In this document: piece after piece, positions 7,354-16,070 of the stretch
Position numbering within the stretch: the first letter of the stretch is position 1
Layout: the number at the start of each line of letters is the position of its first letter
DNA from: JAADDG01 sp964450755
GTDB taxonomy: Bacteria > Campylobacterota > Campylobacteria > Campylobacterales > JAADDG01
Length of the DNA: 21,884 nucleotides
Direction: 5' to 3'
Assembly: GCA_964450755.1 (NCBI GenBank)
Contig: CAYVDJ010000068.1
Location: forward strand, 1 to 21,884
The notes under the pieces: generated by a model
The model's database searches: none
What the model saw: only the letters and a program-made list of their open reading frames with translations
What the model was told of the DNA's origin: nothing
Made by a program: the position numbers and the translations under genes

Positions 7354-7725
7354 ATGAAAAAACTAAAAACAAGATGGATAGCCAAATGGGCTAAAAAAAA
7401 TAAAATTGATGATAACGATTTTATTTTAGCTATTTATAATTTAGAAAGTAATCTTTCAACTATAAATTTGGGAGGTGGTCTTTTTAAAGTTAGAATTGCT
7501 TCCAAACAAAAAGGTAAAAGTGGAAGTTTTCGTACTTTGATTGTTTTTAAAAAGGATGAAAGAGCTGTTATTGTATATGGTTTTGCTAAAAATGAACAGG
7601 ATAATTTATCAAAATCAGAACTTTTTGTTTTTAAAAAATTGGCAAAAGATATTTTAAATCAAAGTAGTCATGACCTACAGAAGGCCATTAATCAAGGTAT
7701 ATTTATTCCGTTAGGAGAGAAATAA
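7354..7725 (+). CDS. RelE/HigB-type toxin of a type II toxin-antitoxin pair
   Basis: 123 residues of the RelE superfamily subgroup formerly called DUF1044, recognisable by GGGLFKVRIA (40-49), KGKSGSFRTLIVF (53-65) and YGFAKNEQDNLS (75-86). Members of the superfamily are mostly mRNA-cutting toxins acting at the ribosome; activity of this one is inferred. It is immediately followed by its XRE-type partner with a TAATG stop/start overlap. Toxin before antitoxin is the usual HigBA order. No ribosome binding site is visible upstream, which fits a leaderless or near-leaderless start. Both genes look more AT-rich than the cysK and kinase neighbours, which suggests acquisition by transfer. Confidence 0.88.
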   Translation: MKKLKTRWIAKWAKKNKIDDNDFILAIYNLESNLSTINLGGGLFKVRIASKQKGKSGSFRTLIVFKKDERAVIVYGFAKNEQDNLSKSELFVFKKLAKDILNQSSHDLQKAINQGIFIPLGEK

Positions 7726-8054
7726 TGAGAGATTCAATAAAAGAGGCGGTAGCTACAACGGTTACCGATATGTTAAATACAGGTTTAAAAGTTTCTTTTA
7801 CACAAAAAGAGTTAAATGAATTGGGAATAGAAATAGAAAAAACATCTATTTCGCATCTTGATATTAAAAATATTCGTACTCAAATAGGTGTAAGTCAGGC
7901 AGTGTTTGCAAAACTTTTAAATATAAGTATATCGACAGTCAGACAATGGGAACAGGGAGTTAGAAAACCAAATGGTTCTACAATGGTTCTTTTGGAATTA
8001 TTACAAAAAAATCCTATGTTATTAAACTATCGTTTGGATTTAAATGTAGCTTGA
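7725..8054 (+). CDS. XRE-family antitoxin (HigA-like) partner of the RelE-type toxin
   Basis: 109 residues with a C-terminal Cro/C1-type helix-turn-helix (about 48-100): IRTQIGVSQAVFAKLLNIS then STVRQWEQGVRKPNGSTMVLLELL. The N-terminal half probably binds the toxin. The ATG overlaps the toxin stop codon by one base, and AGGAGA lies just upstream. It is expected to neutralise the toxin and to repress the shared promoter at the dyad 7335-7347. Its last 28 bases overlap the end of the histidine kinase gene on the other strand. Confidence 0.9.
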   Translation: MRDSIKEAVATTVTDMLNTGLKVSFTQKELNELGIEIEKTSISHLDIKNIRTQIGVSQAVFAKLLNISISTVRQWEQGVRKPNGSTMVLLELLQKNPMLLNYRLDLNVA

Positions 8055-9271
8055 TTTTTCGTTTTTATTTTGAAAATATTCCATCCTTTTTCATAGTGAT
8101 AATCAAACTCCATACCGTGAAGCTTTGCTATGCTGTGGGTTATGTATATTCCAAGACCAAGTCCTTTGGATGTTTTGTTGATGGAGTTAAAGGGTTTTAG
8201 GTAGTTTCTAAAAGGCTCTTTTGGTTTTTGACCTCTGCTTATAACAGATAGCACACCTTTTTCGCAAAGTAGTGTAACGGAAGATTTTTCGCCGTATTTT
8301 AACGCATTGTCAAGAAGATTTTTTACAGCAAGGGAGAGCAGATCAAAATCAGCTTTTACTAAAAAATTGTCTTTTATATCTGTTTTTATCTGATCTTTTG
8401 GATTGTCGATCATCAAAAGATCTATCGCCTGTTCTGTGATGTCGGATATTTTGTATCTTTTTGGTTTTAGATCATAATTTTTTGATATCACCCTTTCTAT
8501 TTTGGAAAATTCGACTATCAAAAGATCAAGCCTTTCAAAGATGTCTCTAAGCCTCTCTTTTTGCTTCTCATCTTCCACCATTTCACTTACGATTCTGCCT
8601 TTTCCTATCGGAGTTTTCAGTTCATGCATGATGGTTCTTAGAAAAAGTTGTCTTGATTTTAAAAGCGCATCGATTTTTTTGACAGCATTGTCAAACTCAT
8701 TTGCCACTTCGGCTATCTCGTCCTTTTTATCGCTTTTGCACTCTATTTTGAGATTGCCTTTTGCAAATTCTCTGATATCTTTTCTCAGTTCTCTAAGAGG
8801 TTTTAGACTCTTTAGTATCCAGATATAAACAAGGATCAAAAACAAAAAAACAGCTCCGAACCAAAAAAGCGCTTCGGGCTTTTTTTTCGGTTTTTTGAGA
8901 TCTTTCAAAAGCACCGTAAATTTGTTGCTTTTTATCAAAACATAAAAATCAAGTCCGTCTCTTAAGATAACAAGTTTGATGATTGGAGTCTTTTTTTCAA
9001 ATACCTTTTTTGCAGAGGAGAGAATCCTTTTTTGTTGTTTAACATCATCTATCAAAGCATAATCAAAAGTATCCAGATAGTCTCTGTCTATCCTTTTAAA
9101 ACGGCGAAAATATCTCATCAGATAAAGGGCGCTTCTCATATCCCTCTCCTGCATAAGTGCGACATTTTGCTGCAGTCTTGTTTTTAGATAAAATCCAAAA
9201 GCCGTTAGCAAAAGCAAAAGGGCAGTGATGAAAATAAGCGTGATTTTTGTATAAATAGAGTGCAGTTTCAT
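8027..9271 (-). CDS. Sensor histidine kinase, ArsS-like, of an envelope-type two-component system
   Basis: 414 residues. Two transmembrane segments (about 9-28 and 136-153) enclose a periplasmic sensor region of about 105 residues, followed by HAMP (about 153-203) and a kinase core. The H-box is FLRTIMHELKTPIGK with His216, the N-box NLLDNALKYG (318-327), and the G2 box SKGLGLGIY (368-376). The G1 box reads SRGQK instead of the usual DxGxG, which I recall as a trait of the ArsS group of Campylobacterota. The start ATG overlaps the regulator stop codon as ATGA, so the pair is translationally coupled. The last dozen residues (KTKNQATFKSKR) are encoded by DNA that overlaps the antitoxin gene on the opposite strand, so the C-terminus may have been altered when that module arrived. 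The signal sensed is unknown. Confidence 0.92.
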   Translation of the reverse strand: MKLHSIYTKITLIFITALLLLLTAFGFYLKTRLQQNVALMQERDMRSALYLMRYFRRFKRIDRDYLDTFDYALIDDVKQQKRILSSAKKVFEKKTPIIKLVILRDGLDFYVLIKSNKFTVLLKDLKKPKKKPEALFWFGAVFLFLILVYIWILKSLKPLRELRKDIREFAKGNLKIECKSDKKDEIAEVANEFDNAVKKIDALLKSRQLFLRTIMHELKTPIGKGRIVSEMVEDEKQKERLRDIFERLDLLIVEFSKIERVISKNYDLKPKRYKISDITEQAIDLLMIDNPKDQIKTDIKDNFLVKADFDLLSLAVKNLLDNALKYGEKSSVTLLCEKGVLSVISRGQKPKEPFRNYLKPFNSINKTSKGLGLGIYITHSIAKLHGMEFDYHYEKGWNIFKIKTKNQATFKSKR

Positions 9272-9930
9272 AAAAGTTTATATCCTATTCCTCTGATTGA
9301 ACGGATATATTTGGGAGATTTTGAACTGTCATTGAGTTTTGAGCGAAGGCGGCTGATGATAACATCAAGACTTTTACTGTAAGTATCGCTTAGAGAAAGA
9401 GAAGAGTTGATGATCTGCTCTCTTGAGACACTGAAACCCTGATTTTTGACAAGTGTCTTTAATACCTCATATTCTGCAAGAGTCAGATCCATGGGTTTTT
9501 CTTTGAAATAGACAATCTCTCTTTTTTCATCGATCCTAAAATCGCTCTTTGGCTCTTTGTCTTTGTTTATCTTCTTGTATCGTCTAAGAAGACTTATGAT
9601 CCTTGCATACATCTCTTTTGGATCATAGGGTTTTGGCAGATAATCATCCGCTCCAAGCTGCAAACCGATGATTTTGTCGCTTACATCTCCTCTTGCGGAA
9701 GATATAATGATAGGGATGTCGTAGTTTTTGACGATCTCTTTGCATACTTCCAAACCGTCAAGAGAAGGGAGAGTGAGATCGAGGATCAAAAGATCAAAAC
9801 GATCCACTCCCGCACTCATCCCAAGATAGGGATCTTCATAGTTTGTTATCCTGATGTTGTATTTTTCAAGATATTCGCTTAGAAGTTCGGCAAATTCCGA
9901 ATCATCCTCTATCATCAAAATATTTATCAT
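9268..9930 (-). CDS. OmpR/PhoB-type response regulator
   Basis: 220 residues: receiver domain (1-115) with acidic pair D9/D10, phospho-acceptor D51 in LLILDLTLPSLDG, S78 and K100 in LPKPYDP; then a winged-helix DNA-binding domain (about 125-220) ending SRLRSKLND... YIRSIRGIGYKLL. It is the partner of the adjacent kinase, overlapping it by four bases. The gene begins three bases after the stop codon of the spy-like gene, with AAGGATATCTAAGAG as a possible ribosome binding region inside that gene's end. Its nearest named relatives are probably ArsR of Helicobacter or CpxR, judged from the kinase partner and neighbour, not from alignment. Confidence 0.95.
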   Translation of the reverse strand: MINILMIEDDSEFAELLSEYLEKYNIRITNYEDPYLGMSAGVDRFDLLILDLTLPSLDGLEVCKEIVKNYDIPIIISSARGDVSDKIIGLQLGADDYLPKPYDPKEMYARIISLLRRYKKINKDKEPKSDFRIDEKREIVYFKEKPMDLTLAEYEVLKTLVKNQGFSVSREQIINSSLSLSDTYSKSLDVIISRLRSKLNDSSKSPKYIRSIRGIGYKLL

Positions 9931-9933
9931 CTC

Positions 9934-10401
9934 TTAGATATCCTTCAATCCTTCTATCAGCTCTTTTCTTTGATCGGGTGTTAGGATATTATACATTTTT
10001 TCTATATAATCGGCTCTGATTTTGATCTTTTCATCAAATTTTTCAGATACTTTGTTTACAAAACCATCTTTATCAAACCCTTCTTCACTGAAATATCCAA
10101 GAAGCTCCTCTTTTGCTTTTTGCGGATCTCTAAGAGATTTCATTGTCTCTCTCATCTCTTTTCTAAGATCATTTAACTGCTCTTTTTGATCATCACTCAG
10201 ATCAAGAGATTGAAAGATTTTTATCACTTCACCTCTTTTTTGCGCAAAGGGAGATTCGCTTTTATCAGCTCTAAAGAGTCTGAATTTTGAGAGAGTATTA
10301 ACTTTTCTGCACTCAAAAACCTCGTCGCCTCCTGCGAACAAAACAGCACTTCCCAAAGCGCCGACCAAAACCATACTCATAGCAATTTTTGAAATTTTCA
10401 T
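9934..10401 (-). CDS. Spy/CpxP-like periplasmic protein with LTxxQ motifs
   Basis: 155 residues. A signal peptide (1-23, cleavage probably after VLFA) is followed by a helical domain with the two family motifs LSDDQ (68-72) and LTPDQ (140-144). Spy and CpxP are ATP-independent periplasmic chaperones; CpxP also inhibits the CpxA kinase. AGGAGGA is an excellent ribosome binding site six bases before the ATG. It is the first gene of an operon with the regulator and kinase, so it likely reports to or is controlled by them, as in the Cpx circuit. A single Cys (31) sits in the mature protein, close to its start. Confidence 0.88.
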   Translation of the reverse strand: MKISKIAMSMVLVGALGSAVLFAGGDEVFECRKVNTLSKFRLFRADKSESPFAQKRGEVIKIFQSLDLSDDQKEQLNDLRKEMRETMKSLRDPQKAKEELLGYFSEEGFDKDGFVNKVSEKFDEKIKIRADYIEKMYNILTPDQRKELIEGLKDI

Positions 10402-10433
10402 AATTTCCTCCTGTAAAATTTTGTTACAGTGAA

Positions 10434-10486
10434 ATTATGAGATTGTTATCTAAATCGTTTTTTAATGAAATGTTAATGAATCTTAA
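10434..10486 (-). promoter_or_regulatory. Promoter of the spy-like operon with phased TTAATGAA repeats
   Basis: On the minus strand CATAAT (10434-10439) is a good -10. Upstream of it TTAA cores occur at 10462, 10473 and 10483, spaced 11 and 10 bases, the first two as TTAATGAA. Tandem half-sites at one helical turn, placed over the -35 region, are typical of OmpR-family regulators that activate their promoter. The adjacent response regulator is the obvious candidate to bind them. Confidence 0.5.
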
Positions 10487-10507
10487 CAGGAGAGAAATTT
10501 ATCGTCA

Positions 10508-11728
10508 TTAAAATTTGGAAAAGTTCATTGAGAAGATCGGAAGTAACATTGCCGTTACGATAAATCCTATAATTGTTCCTACAAAAAGCATTAAAGCCGG
10601 TTCCAAAAGTGATAAAAAGATCGATATTCTGTCATTGTTCTCTTCAAAATAGAGTTCCGAGAGATTATCCAAAACAGATGACACCTCGCTTGTCTCCTCT
10701 CCAAGAGCGATAGCCTGTATAAAAGATTTATCCACAAAGGCATTGTGTTTTATAAGTGCGTGTGAGAGCTTTTTCCCCTCCACCACATCTGTTGCGGCTT
10801 TTTGAAACTGTTTTTTCAATACGGCGTTATTGATGATATTGCTTGAGAGCTTGACGGCATGAACAAACGGAACTCCCGATTTGACAAGGATTGAGATCAT
10901 ATAGGCAAATCTTGCAAGTTCCGATGTTTGGGCTATTTTTCCGATAAGAGGAATTTTCAGGAAAAGATAATCAACACTGTATTTGAATTTATCGCTGTAT
11001 TTATAAAAATAACTAAAAATTATTGTTATTATCAGGATAAAAACGGCCACTACAAGCCAGTAGTTTGTAAAAAAATCTCCGACAGCTATGACAAATTTCG
11101 TACTTGCGGGAAGTTCCTGTTTGAGTTGGGAAAACATCTGTGTAATTTTTGGCACGACCACCGTCAGCATAAAACTGACCATAAACAAAGAGATAACGAT
11201 GATAAATGAGGGATAGATCAAAGCCTGTTTTACTTTGCCCTGTATTTTGTCCTGATCTTTTAGATATTTTGCAAGTTCAAATAAAACAGCCTCCAAAGTT
11301 CCGCTCTCTTCTGCCACTTTGACAGACTGTTTGTAAAAAGAGGGAAGTTCCAAAATCTCCTGAGTCTCCAAAGCCTTGTAAAAACTTTTTCCCTCATCAA
11401 GACTGTTTTCAACAGAGCTGAAAAAATCATAAATCTTAGGCTCTCCCTCATATTGGGATTTGGCAAGACGGATAACATTTACGATAGGGATTCCGGATTT
11501 CAGATAGATGGCTATATTTCTTGAAACAGAGGAGAGTTTATCGCTTGGAATACTCTTTTTTCTTTTGAAAGAGAGATTGAAAGAGGAGTTTTTACTCTCT
11601 TTGAGGCTTTCATAAAGTATCCCTTTTGCCTGAAGTTTTCTTTTTGCCTGTGCGAGATCAACAGCTTCCATATAACCTTTTAGCTTTTTGCCACTTTTTT
11701 TGTCAAAACCTGTATAACGATAAAGCAT
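10508..11728 (-). CDS. gspF: Type II secretion inner-membrane platform protein GspF
   Basis: 406 residues, normal size. GspF sits in the inner membrane and couples the ATPase GspE to pseudopilus assembly. It has two copies of the T2SSF fold (about 68-192 and 270-394), each with the LxxGxP feature (LKSGIPIVNVIRLAK at 76-90 and LVKSGVPFVHAVKLSS at 281-296), and three membrane segments (about 172-193, 222-241, 375-398). The start ATG shares one base with the gspE stop (TGATG). It is the last gene of the minus-strand secretion operon; no hairpin terminator is visible after it. Confidence 0.96.
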   Translation of the reverse strand: MLYRYTGFDKKSGKKLKGYMEAVDLAQAKRKLQAKGILYESLKESKNSSFNLSFKRKKSIPSDKLSSVSRNIAIYLKSGIPIVNVIRLAKSQYEGEPKIYDFFSSVENSLDEGKSFYKALETQEILELPSFYKQSVKVAEESGTLEAVLFELAKYLKDQDKIQGKVKQALIYPSFIIVISLFMVSFMLTVVVPKITQMFSQLKQELPASTKFVIAVGDFFTNYWLVVAVFILIITIIFSYFYKYSDKFKYSVDYLFLKIPLIGKIAQTSELARFAYMISILVKSGVPFVHAVKLSSNIINNAVLKKQFQKAATDVVEGKKLSHALIKHNAFVDKSFIQAIALGEETSEVSSVLDNLSELYFEENNDRISIFLSLLEPALMLFVGTIIGFIVTAMLLPIFSMNFSKF

Positions 11729-13260
11729 CAGGAATCTTTCAATCCGATTCTTATAACCTCGTTTAAAGAGGTTGTTCCATCAAGTAAAAGAACTTTCAGT
11801 TTATCGCTTATGAGCCTCATTCCCCGTCTTTGCATCGCTTCTCTTATCTCAAAATCACTGAGTCCCTCTTTTAACATTGCTTTTACATCATCATCCATCA
11901 AAAAAAGCTCTCCCACAGCCGCTCTTCCCATATAACCGGTAAAATTGCATTTTGTACAGCCCTTTTCCCTGTAAATGGGAGCATTTGATGGCAAATCAAA
12001 CTCTTTTGCGATGGCTTTAGGGATCATGGCGGACTCTTTGCAGTGGTTGCAGAGTTTTCTGACGAGTCTTTGAGCCAGTACGCCAAGAAGACTGGAACTT
12101 ATCAAAAACTCCTCTATTCCCATATCGATAAGCCTTGTTATGGCTGCGGTTGTGTTGTTGGTGTGCAGAGTAGATAACATCAGATGTCCTGTAAGTGCTG
12201 CCTGTATGGCAATTTGTGCAGTCTCTTTGTCTCTTATCTCTCCGACCATAACAACATCGGGATCCTGTCTCAAAATCGATCTAAGCCCCGAAGCAAATGT
12301 AAGTCCTGTTTTTGTATTTACCTGAATCTGATTGATATTATCGGCTTTGTACTCTACGGGGTCTTCTATCGTTATGATATTTTTTTCGGGAGTTGTTACT
12401 ATCTGCAAAAAGGAGTGAAGTGTTGTTGATTTACCGCTTCCGGTGGGACCTGTAACCAAAATCATACCGTGGGAATGCTGCAAAAGTCTTTTGAAATTTT
12501 CCGTCAGTGCATCTTCAAATCCCAACTCTTCAAGGGTGGGAATATCGGCAGACTCCATCAGTATCCTCATAACCACTCTCTCCCCGTGATAGGTTGGCAG
12601 AATCGATACCCTGATATCGAGACTTTTACCGGCTATTTTGACCTGTGTTCTTCCGTCTTGCGGTATCCTTTTTTCGGATATGTCAAGATTTGAGATGACT
12701 TTTATACGGCTGATAACCAAACCTACGATGTTTTTGTCAAGATCAAGATGTTTTATCAAAACTCCGTCTATTCTGAGTCTGACAACACCTCTGTCTTCAT
12801 GTGTCTCTATATGGATATCGGAAGCCTGTTTTTTTACCGCCTGATAAAAAAGAGAGTTTACAAGTTTGATGATAGGGGCAGACTCTTCACTTGTGAGGAT
12901 ATCGGAGCTTGTTTTTAGAAATTCCGCCAAAGTGGCTTCCTCGTCTATATACTCCTCTTCCTCCTCTTTTTCTATCGTGGAGGAGAGTTCTTTGTCGGTT
13001 TTTATCTCTAAAAACCGGTGATAAAGTCTCTCGTAAGACTCTTTGTCCAAAAATGCCAAAGGAAGATCAAGATCGAGTTTTGAGAGGAAGTTAAGAGAGT
13101 CTATCAAGTTCTCTTTTTTCAATATGGCATAAACTTCACCATCCAAAGTTGTAAACAAAAGAGAATTTTTTATAGCAAGATCAATATCAATCCCTTCGAT
13201 GAGTTCGGGATAGGGATCGATCTCTTTGAAAGTGGGAATCGTATCGAGTCTATTCATCAT
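11728..13260 (-). CDS. gspE: Type II secretion ATPase GspE
   Basis: 510 residues, cytoplasmic hexameric ATPase that powers the pseudopilus. An N-terminal domain (about 1-110, ending in a very acidic stretch EKEEEEEYIDEE) is followed by the second N domain (about 120-235) and the ATPase core: Walker A GPTGSGKST (271-279), Asp box ITIEDPVEY (296-304), Walker B DPDVVMVGEIRD (333-344) and the His box LSTLHTNN (362-369). Four cysteines, C404/C407 and C435/C438, form the zinc-binding loop typical of GspE. The gene overlaps the gspD end by 11 bases. Two adjacent ATG codons (13260 and 13257) could both serve as start. Confidence 0.97.
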   Translation of the reverse strand: MMNRLDTIPTFKEIDPYPELIEGIDIDLAIKNSLLFTTLDGEVYAILKKENLIDSLNFLSKLDLDLPLAFLDKESYERLYHRFLEIKTDKELSSTIEKEEEEEYIDEEATLAEFLKTSSDILTSEESAPIIKLVNSLFYQAVKKQASDIHIETHEDRGVVRLRIDGVLIKHLDLDKNIVGLVISRIKVISNLDISEKRIPQDGRTQVKIAGKSLDIRVSILPTYHGERVVMRILMESADIPTLEELGFEDALTENFKRLLQHSHGMILVTGPTGSGKSTTLHSFLQIVTTPEKNIITIEDPVEYKADNINQIQVNTKTGLTFASGLRSILRQDPDVVMVGEIRDKETAQIAIQAALTGHLMLSTLHTNNTTAAITRLIDMGIEEFLISSSLLGVLAQRLVRKLCNHCKESAMIPKAIAKEFDLPSNAPIYREKGCTKCNFTGYMGRAAVGELFLMDDDVKAMLKEGLSDFEIREAMQRRGMRLISDKLKVLLLDGTTSLNEVIRIGLKDS

Positions 13261-15229
13261 CGATACTCTCTAACGGAGACATAATGTCCTCTTTTTTGTT
13301 TTGTTTGTCTCTTTTTTCCTCTTTTATCATACCTTTGTCGTTTTCTGCTCTTTTTGCCAGATCTTTTTCTATTTTGTTTAGCTTTCCAAGCAACAGACGA
13401 AGTTTTGCCAGATCTGCGCTTTTATTGACGATATAGGGAGTCAGTAAAACAGCCAGAGAGACTTTGACATTTTGTTTGTCTCTGTATCTAAAAGGAATAC
13501 CGATAAGAGGAAGATCTCCCAAAAGTGGTATTTTGGATAGAGAATTGTTCCTTTTGTCTTTTACCAAACCGCCAAGGATAATGCTCTCTCCGTTATCGAC
13601 AATGGCAGTTGTTTCTATCTCCCTTTTTGTCGTGGTAGGCAGACCGACCGTACTTCCGGGAACCACATCTTCCAAAATAACTTTTGTCTCCAGAGTTACT
13701 TTGTTATCGGATGAGATTCTGGGTTTTATCTTTAGCGTAAGACCGATATCCTGCCTTGTATAACTGTTTCTTGTCGTATCGGTCGTGGATGCGCCCTGTG
13801 TTGATTGTGTGATAACAGATTCTGTTCGTCCTACATAAATGGATGATTCATGGTTGTTGATACAGAGTATGGAGGGTTCGGATATCAGATCCGCCGCACC
13901 CTGATCCGACAAAAGAGATATTGTGGCTCCAAGTGCCAGTCCTTTGTCCAAAGTAGGTTTTGTGATACCAAGAGAGCCTATATCGATAGGGATGGCTTTT
14001 CCTCCCAAAAGAGCGCTCAAAGTATAAAGTCCGCTGCTGTCTGCCAAACCGCCTATGATGCCGTATTTTGCTCCTATTTTAGAGGCTTTGTCCAGACTTA
14101 TCTCTACGATTTTGGCTTTGACATAGACCTGTTGTCTTTCGATATCAAGCTGTTCTATGATGTTTTTCAGCTCTTTTAACTCTTTGTCCGAAGCGTAGAT
14201 AATGATGGCGTTTAACTCTTTGTCAACCGTGATACTCGGTTTGTCGGAGGATTTTGTTACCGTTGTTCTTGTGATTGGAACAAAGGGGGCGGGTTGTTTT
14301 GGCGAAGGCTTTTTTACAGGTGAATTTTTTGTTTTTGTTGTGCTGATACTTTTTACAAAACCTTTGTTTGATAAGAGATTTTGAAGGGTCTGGGCTATTT
14401 TCTCTGCATCGGCATTCTTGATATGGATGATGGATATATGCTTTTGGGATATGTCATTTGCTTTGTCAAGCTGTCTGATAAGAGGGATCATCTTTTGGAT
14501 ATTTTTTTTGTTTGATATCAAAATGATACTGTTTGTTCCCTCATCTTGCAGTATTTCCATCCTTTGGGTTTGAATTCTTCTGTCAAAAAGAGCATTGGCT
14601 ATTTTATTGACTTTTTGATAGATACTTTTTACATCGATATTTTGCAGTGTTACAAACTCTACGGAGTTTTTTTCATGTCTGTCAAGGAGATTTACAAGTC
14701 TTTGGATTGTTTTTATATTTTGCGGAAAATCAGTAACAATGATACTGTTTATCTCTCTTGCCGTAACGATTCTTCCGTATTTGCTAAGAAGAAAACTTAT
14801 CTGTTTGTAAATGGCTATTGCATCCAAATTTCTAATAGGGAGGATTTGTGTTTGAAACTGATCAAACTTTGCATGACCGTAGAGAGGAGGAGCGTTTTTA
14901 CTCGCTTCCGCACTTCTTACCACTTTGAGATAACCTTTGTGGCTGTCAACCACCGTATAACCTTTTGTGCTTAGAACATTGATAAGAAGGTTATACATGA
15001 TAGCCTGTACCTTTTCCTTTTTGACCGGTTTCATCGGTATAAAATTTACTTTTCCGGGTACATTGTTGGATATCAAAATATTTTTGTGGGTAATCTTTGC
15101 CACATATTTTATAAAATTGTCAATGGACATATTGTTGATAATACCCAAATCCACATATTGGCTGTTTTTATTGTTTGCAGCATAAATCAGATTTAAACAT
15201 ATAAATAATATTACAAACAGTTTTTTCAT
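13250..15229 (-). CDS. gspD: Type II secretion outer-membrane secretin GspD
   Basis: 659 residues. Signal peptide (1-17), then N0 (about 20-107), N1, N2 (about 128-257) and N3 (about 262-362) periplasmic domains, then the secretin barrel (about 365-602) with the hallmark KIPLLGDLPLIGIPFRYR (566-583) and the end LLTPYIV. N3 carries a Pro/Ser/Thr/Lys-rich insertion at about 297-330. The tail after 603 is highly charged and lacks a pilotin-binding S-domain that I can recognise, so outer-membrane targeting may differ from the enterobacterial model. The signal peptide holds a Cys (11), but there is no proper lipobox. AAAGGAAG precedes the ATG by five bases and overlaps the gspC stop. Confidence 0.96.
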   Translation of the reverse strand: MKKLFVILFICLNLIYAANNKNSQYVDLGIINNMSIDNFIKYVAKITHKNILISNNVPGKVNFIPMKPVKKEKVQAIMYNLLINVLSTKGYTVVDSHKGYLKVVRSAEASKNAPPLYGHAKFDQFQTQILPIRNLDAIAIYKQISFLLSKYGRIVTAREINSIIVTDFPQNIKTIQRLVNLLDRHEKNSVEFVTLQNIDVKSIYQKVNKIANALFDRRIQTQRMEILQDEGTNSIILISNKKNIQKMIPLIRQLDKANDISQKHISIIHIKNADAEKIAQTLQNLLSNKGFVKSISTTKTKNSPVKKPSPKQPAPFVPITRTTVTKSSDKPSITVDKELNAIIIYASDKELKELKNIIEQLDIERQQVYVKAKIVEISLDKASKIGAKYGIIGGLADSSGLYTLSALLGGKAIPIDIGSLGITKPTLDKGLALGATISLLSDQGAADLISEPSILCINNHESSIYVGRTESVITQSTQGASTTDTTRNSYTRQDIGLTLKIKPRISSDNKVTLETKVILEDVVPGSTVGLPTTTKREIETTAIVDNGESIILGGLVKDKRNNSLSKIPLLGDLPLIGIPFRYRDKQNVKVSLAVLLTPYIVNKSADLAKLRLLLGKLNKIEKDLAKRAENDKGMIKEEKRDKQNKKEDIMSPLESIDDE

Positions 15230-15239
15230 CTACTTCCTT

Positions 15240-16070
15240 TCAGTTTATATCAAAAAAGAGTTCCATCTCTTGTGAACCTCTCATAATCGTAAGGCTTAAA
15301 GCGTTAATCTTCGATATATTGTTATAATAGTGCATAACCTGAGCTATGCTTTTAAACTCTCTTCCGTCTATTGCTTTTATGATATCTCCCTCTCTCAATC
15401 CCAGTTTGTAAAAATATGAACCTTTTTTGATGCGGGAAACTCTGAACCCTTTCAATTTGTTGTTTTTTCGTATCTCATCGATTGTTATATTTTTCCAAAT
15501 CATACCCGGCTCTTGCATATATCTGTTGACAACCTCTCTTGAAACAGCTACATTTCCTCCGACGGAAGAGCTTTTTGGCATCATCTCCGGTGGGATGAAA
15601 TCGGGCATATCAGAGTTTTTGTAAAGACTCTCTTCTTTTGGAAGATCATCTTTTACGGTTATCTCAAATCTTTTTGAGTTTTTCAGAAATACCGCTCTGT
15701 CTCTTTGCACTTCTATAAGAGTGTATCCTTTGTATTTTTCGCCTTTATCGATAAATACCGTCTTTTTATCATCTTCAACAACGATAAAACTTCCGTTTTT
15801 ATCGATAAAAGTACCTTTGAGAATGAGATTATTCAGCTTTTGAGCCGGAGGTTCTTTTGGAGTTTTCGGTTTTGCTTTGATATCTATGGGTAAAATATTT
15901 ACAGCAATATCCTTTTTGTAAAAGTAGGTATAATCTTTCTCTTTGATAAAATCAACGCCTTTTTTCTCCAAAAAGAAAAGAGCAAAAGTCCATAGAAGTT
16001 TTACGATCAAAAAGGGCAGCAAAACGGCTGTGATAAAAGAGATGATTTTTTTATTTAAAGCTGTATTCAT
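15240..16070 (-). CDS. gspC: Type II secretion protein GspC, inner-membrane link to the secretin, with PDZ domain
   Basis: 276 residues: one transmembrane segment (about 9-34), a proline-rich linker (62-76), a homology-region-like beta domain (about 78-140) and a C-terminal PDZ domain (about 205-276; FRVSRIKKGSYFYKLGLREGDIIKAIDG is split across 209-236). GspC connects the inner-membrane platform with N0 of GspD and is thought to select substrates. The gene overlaps its upstream neighbour by 20 bases and ends 10 bases before gspD. GAGGGA lies about eight bases before the ATG. The arrangement TM, beta domain, PDZ and the position before gspD make the call firm. Confidence 0.9.
   Translation of the reverse strand: MNTALNKKIISFITAVLLPFLIVKLLWTFALFFLEKKGVDFIKEKDYTYFYKKDIAVNILPIDIKAKPKTPKEPPAQKLNNLILKGTFIDKNGSFIVVEDDKKTVFIDKGEKYKGYTLIEVQRDRAVFLKNSKRFEITVKDDLPKEESLYKNSDMPDFIPPEMMPKSSSVGGNVAVSREVVNRYMQEPGMIWKNITIDEIRKNNKLKGFRVSRIKKGSYFYKLGLREGDIIKAIDGREFKSIAQVMHYYNNISKINALSLTIMRGSQEMELFFDIN

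Noticed and set aside
14546..14974. Plus-strand open frame of 142 codons over gspD.
   Set aside because: Antisense to the N0-N2 region of the secretin, with no start signal and an implausible composition.
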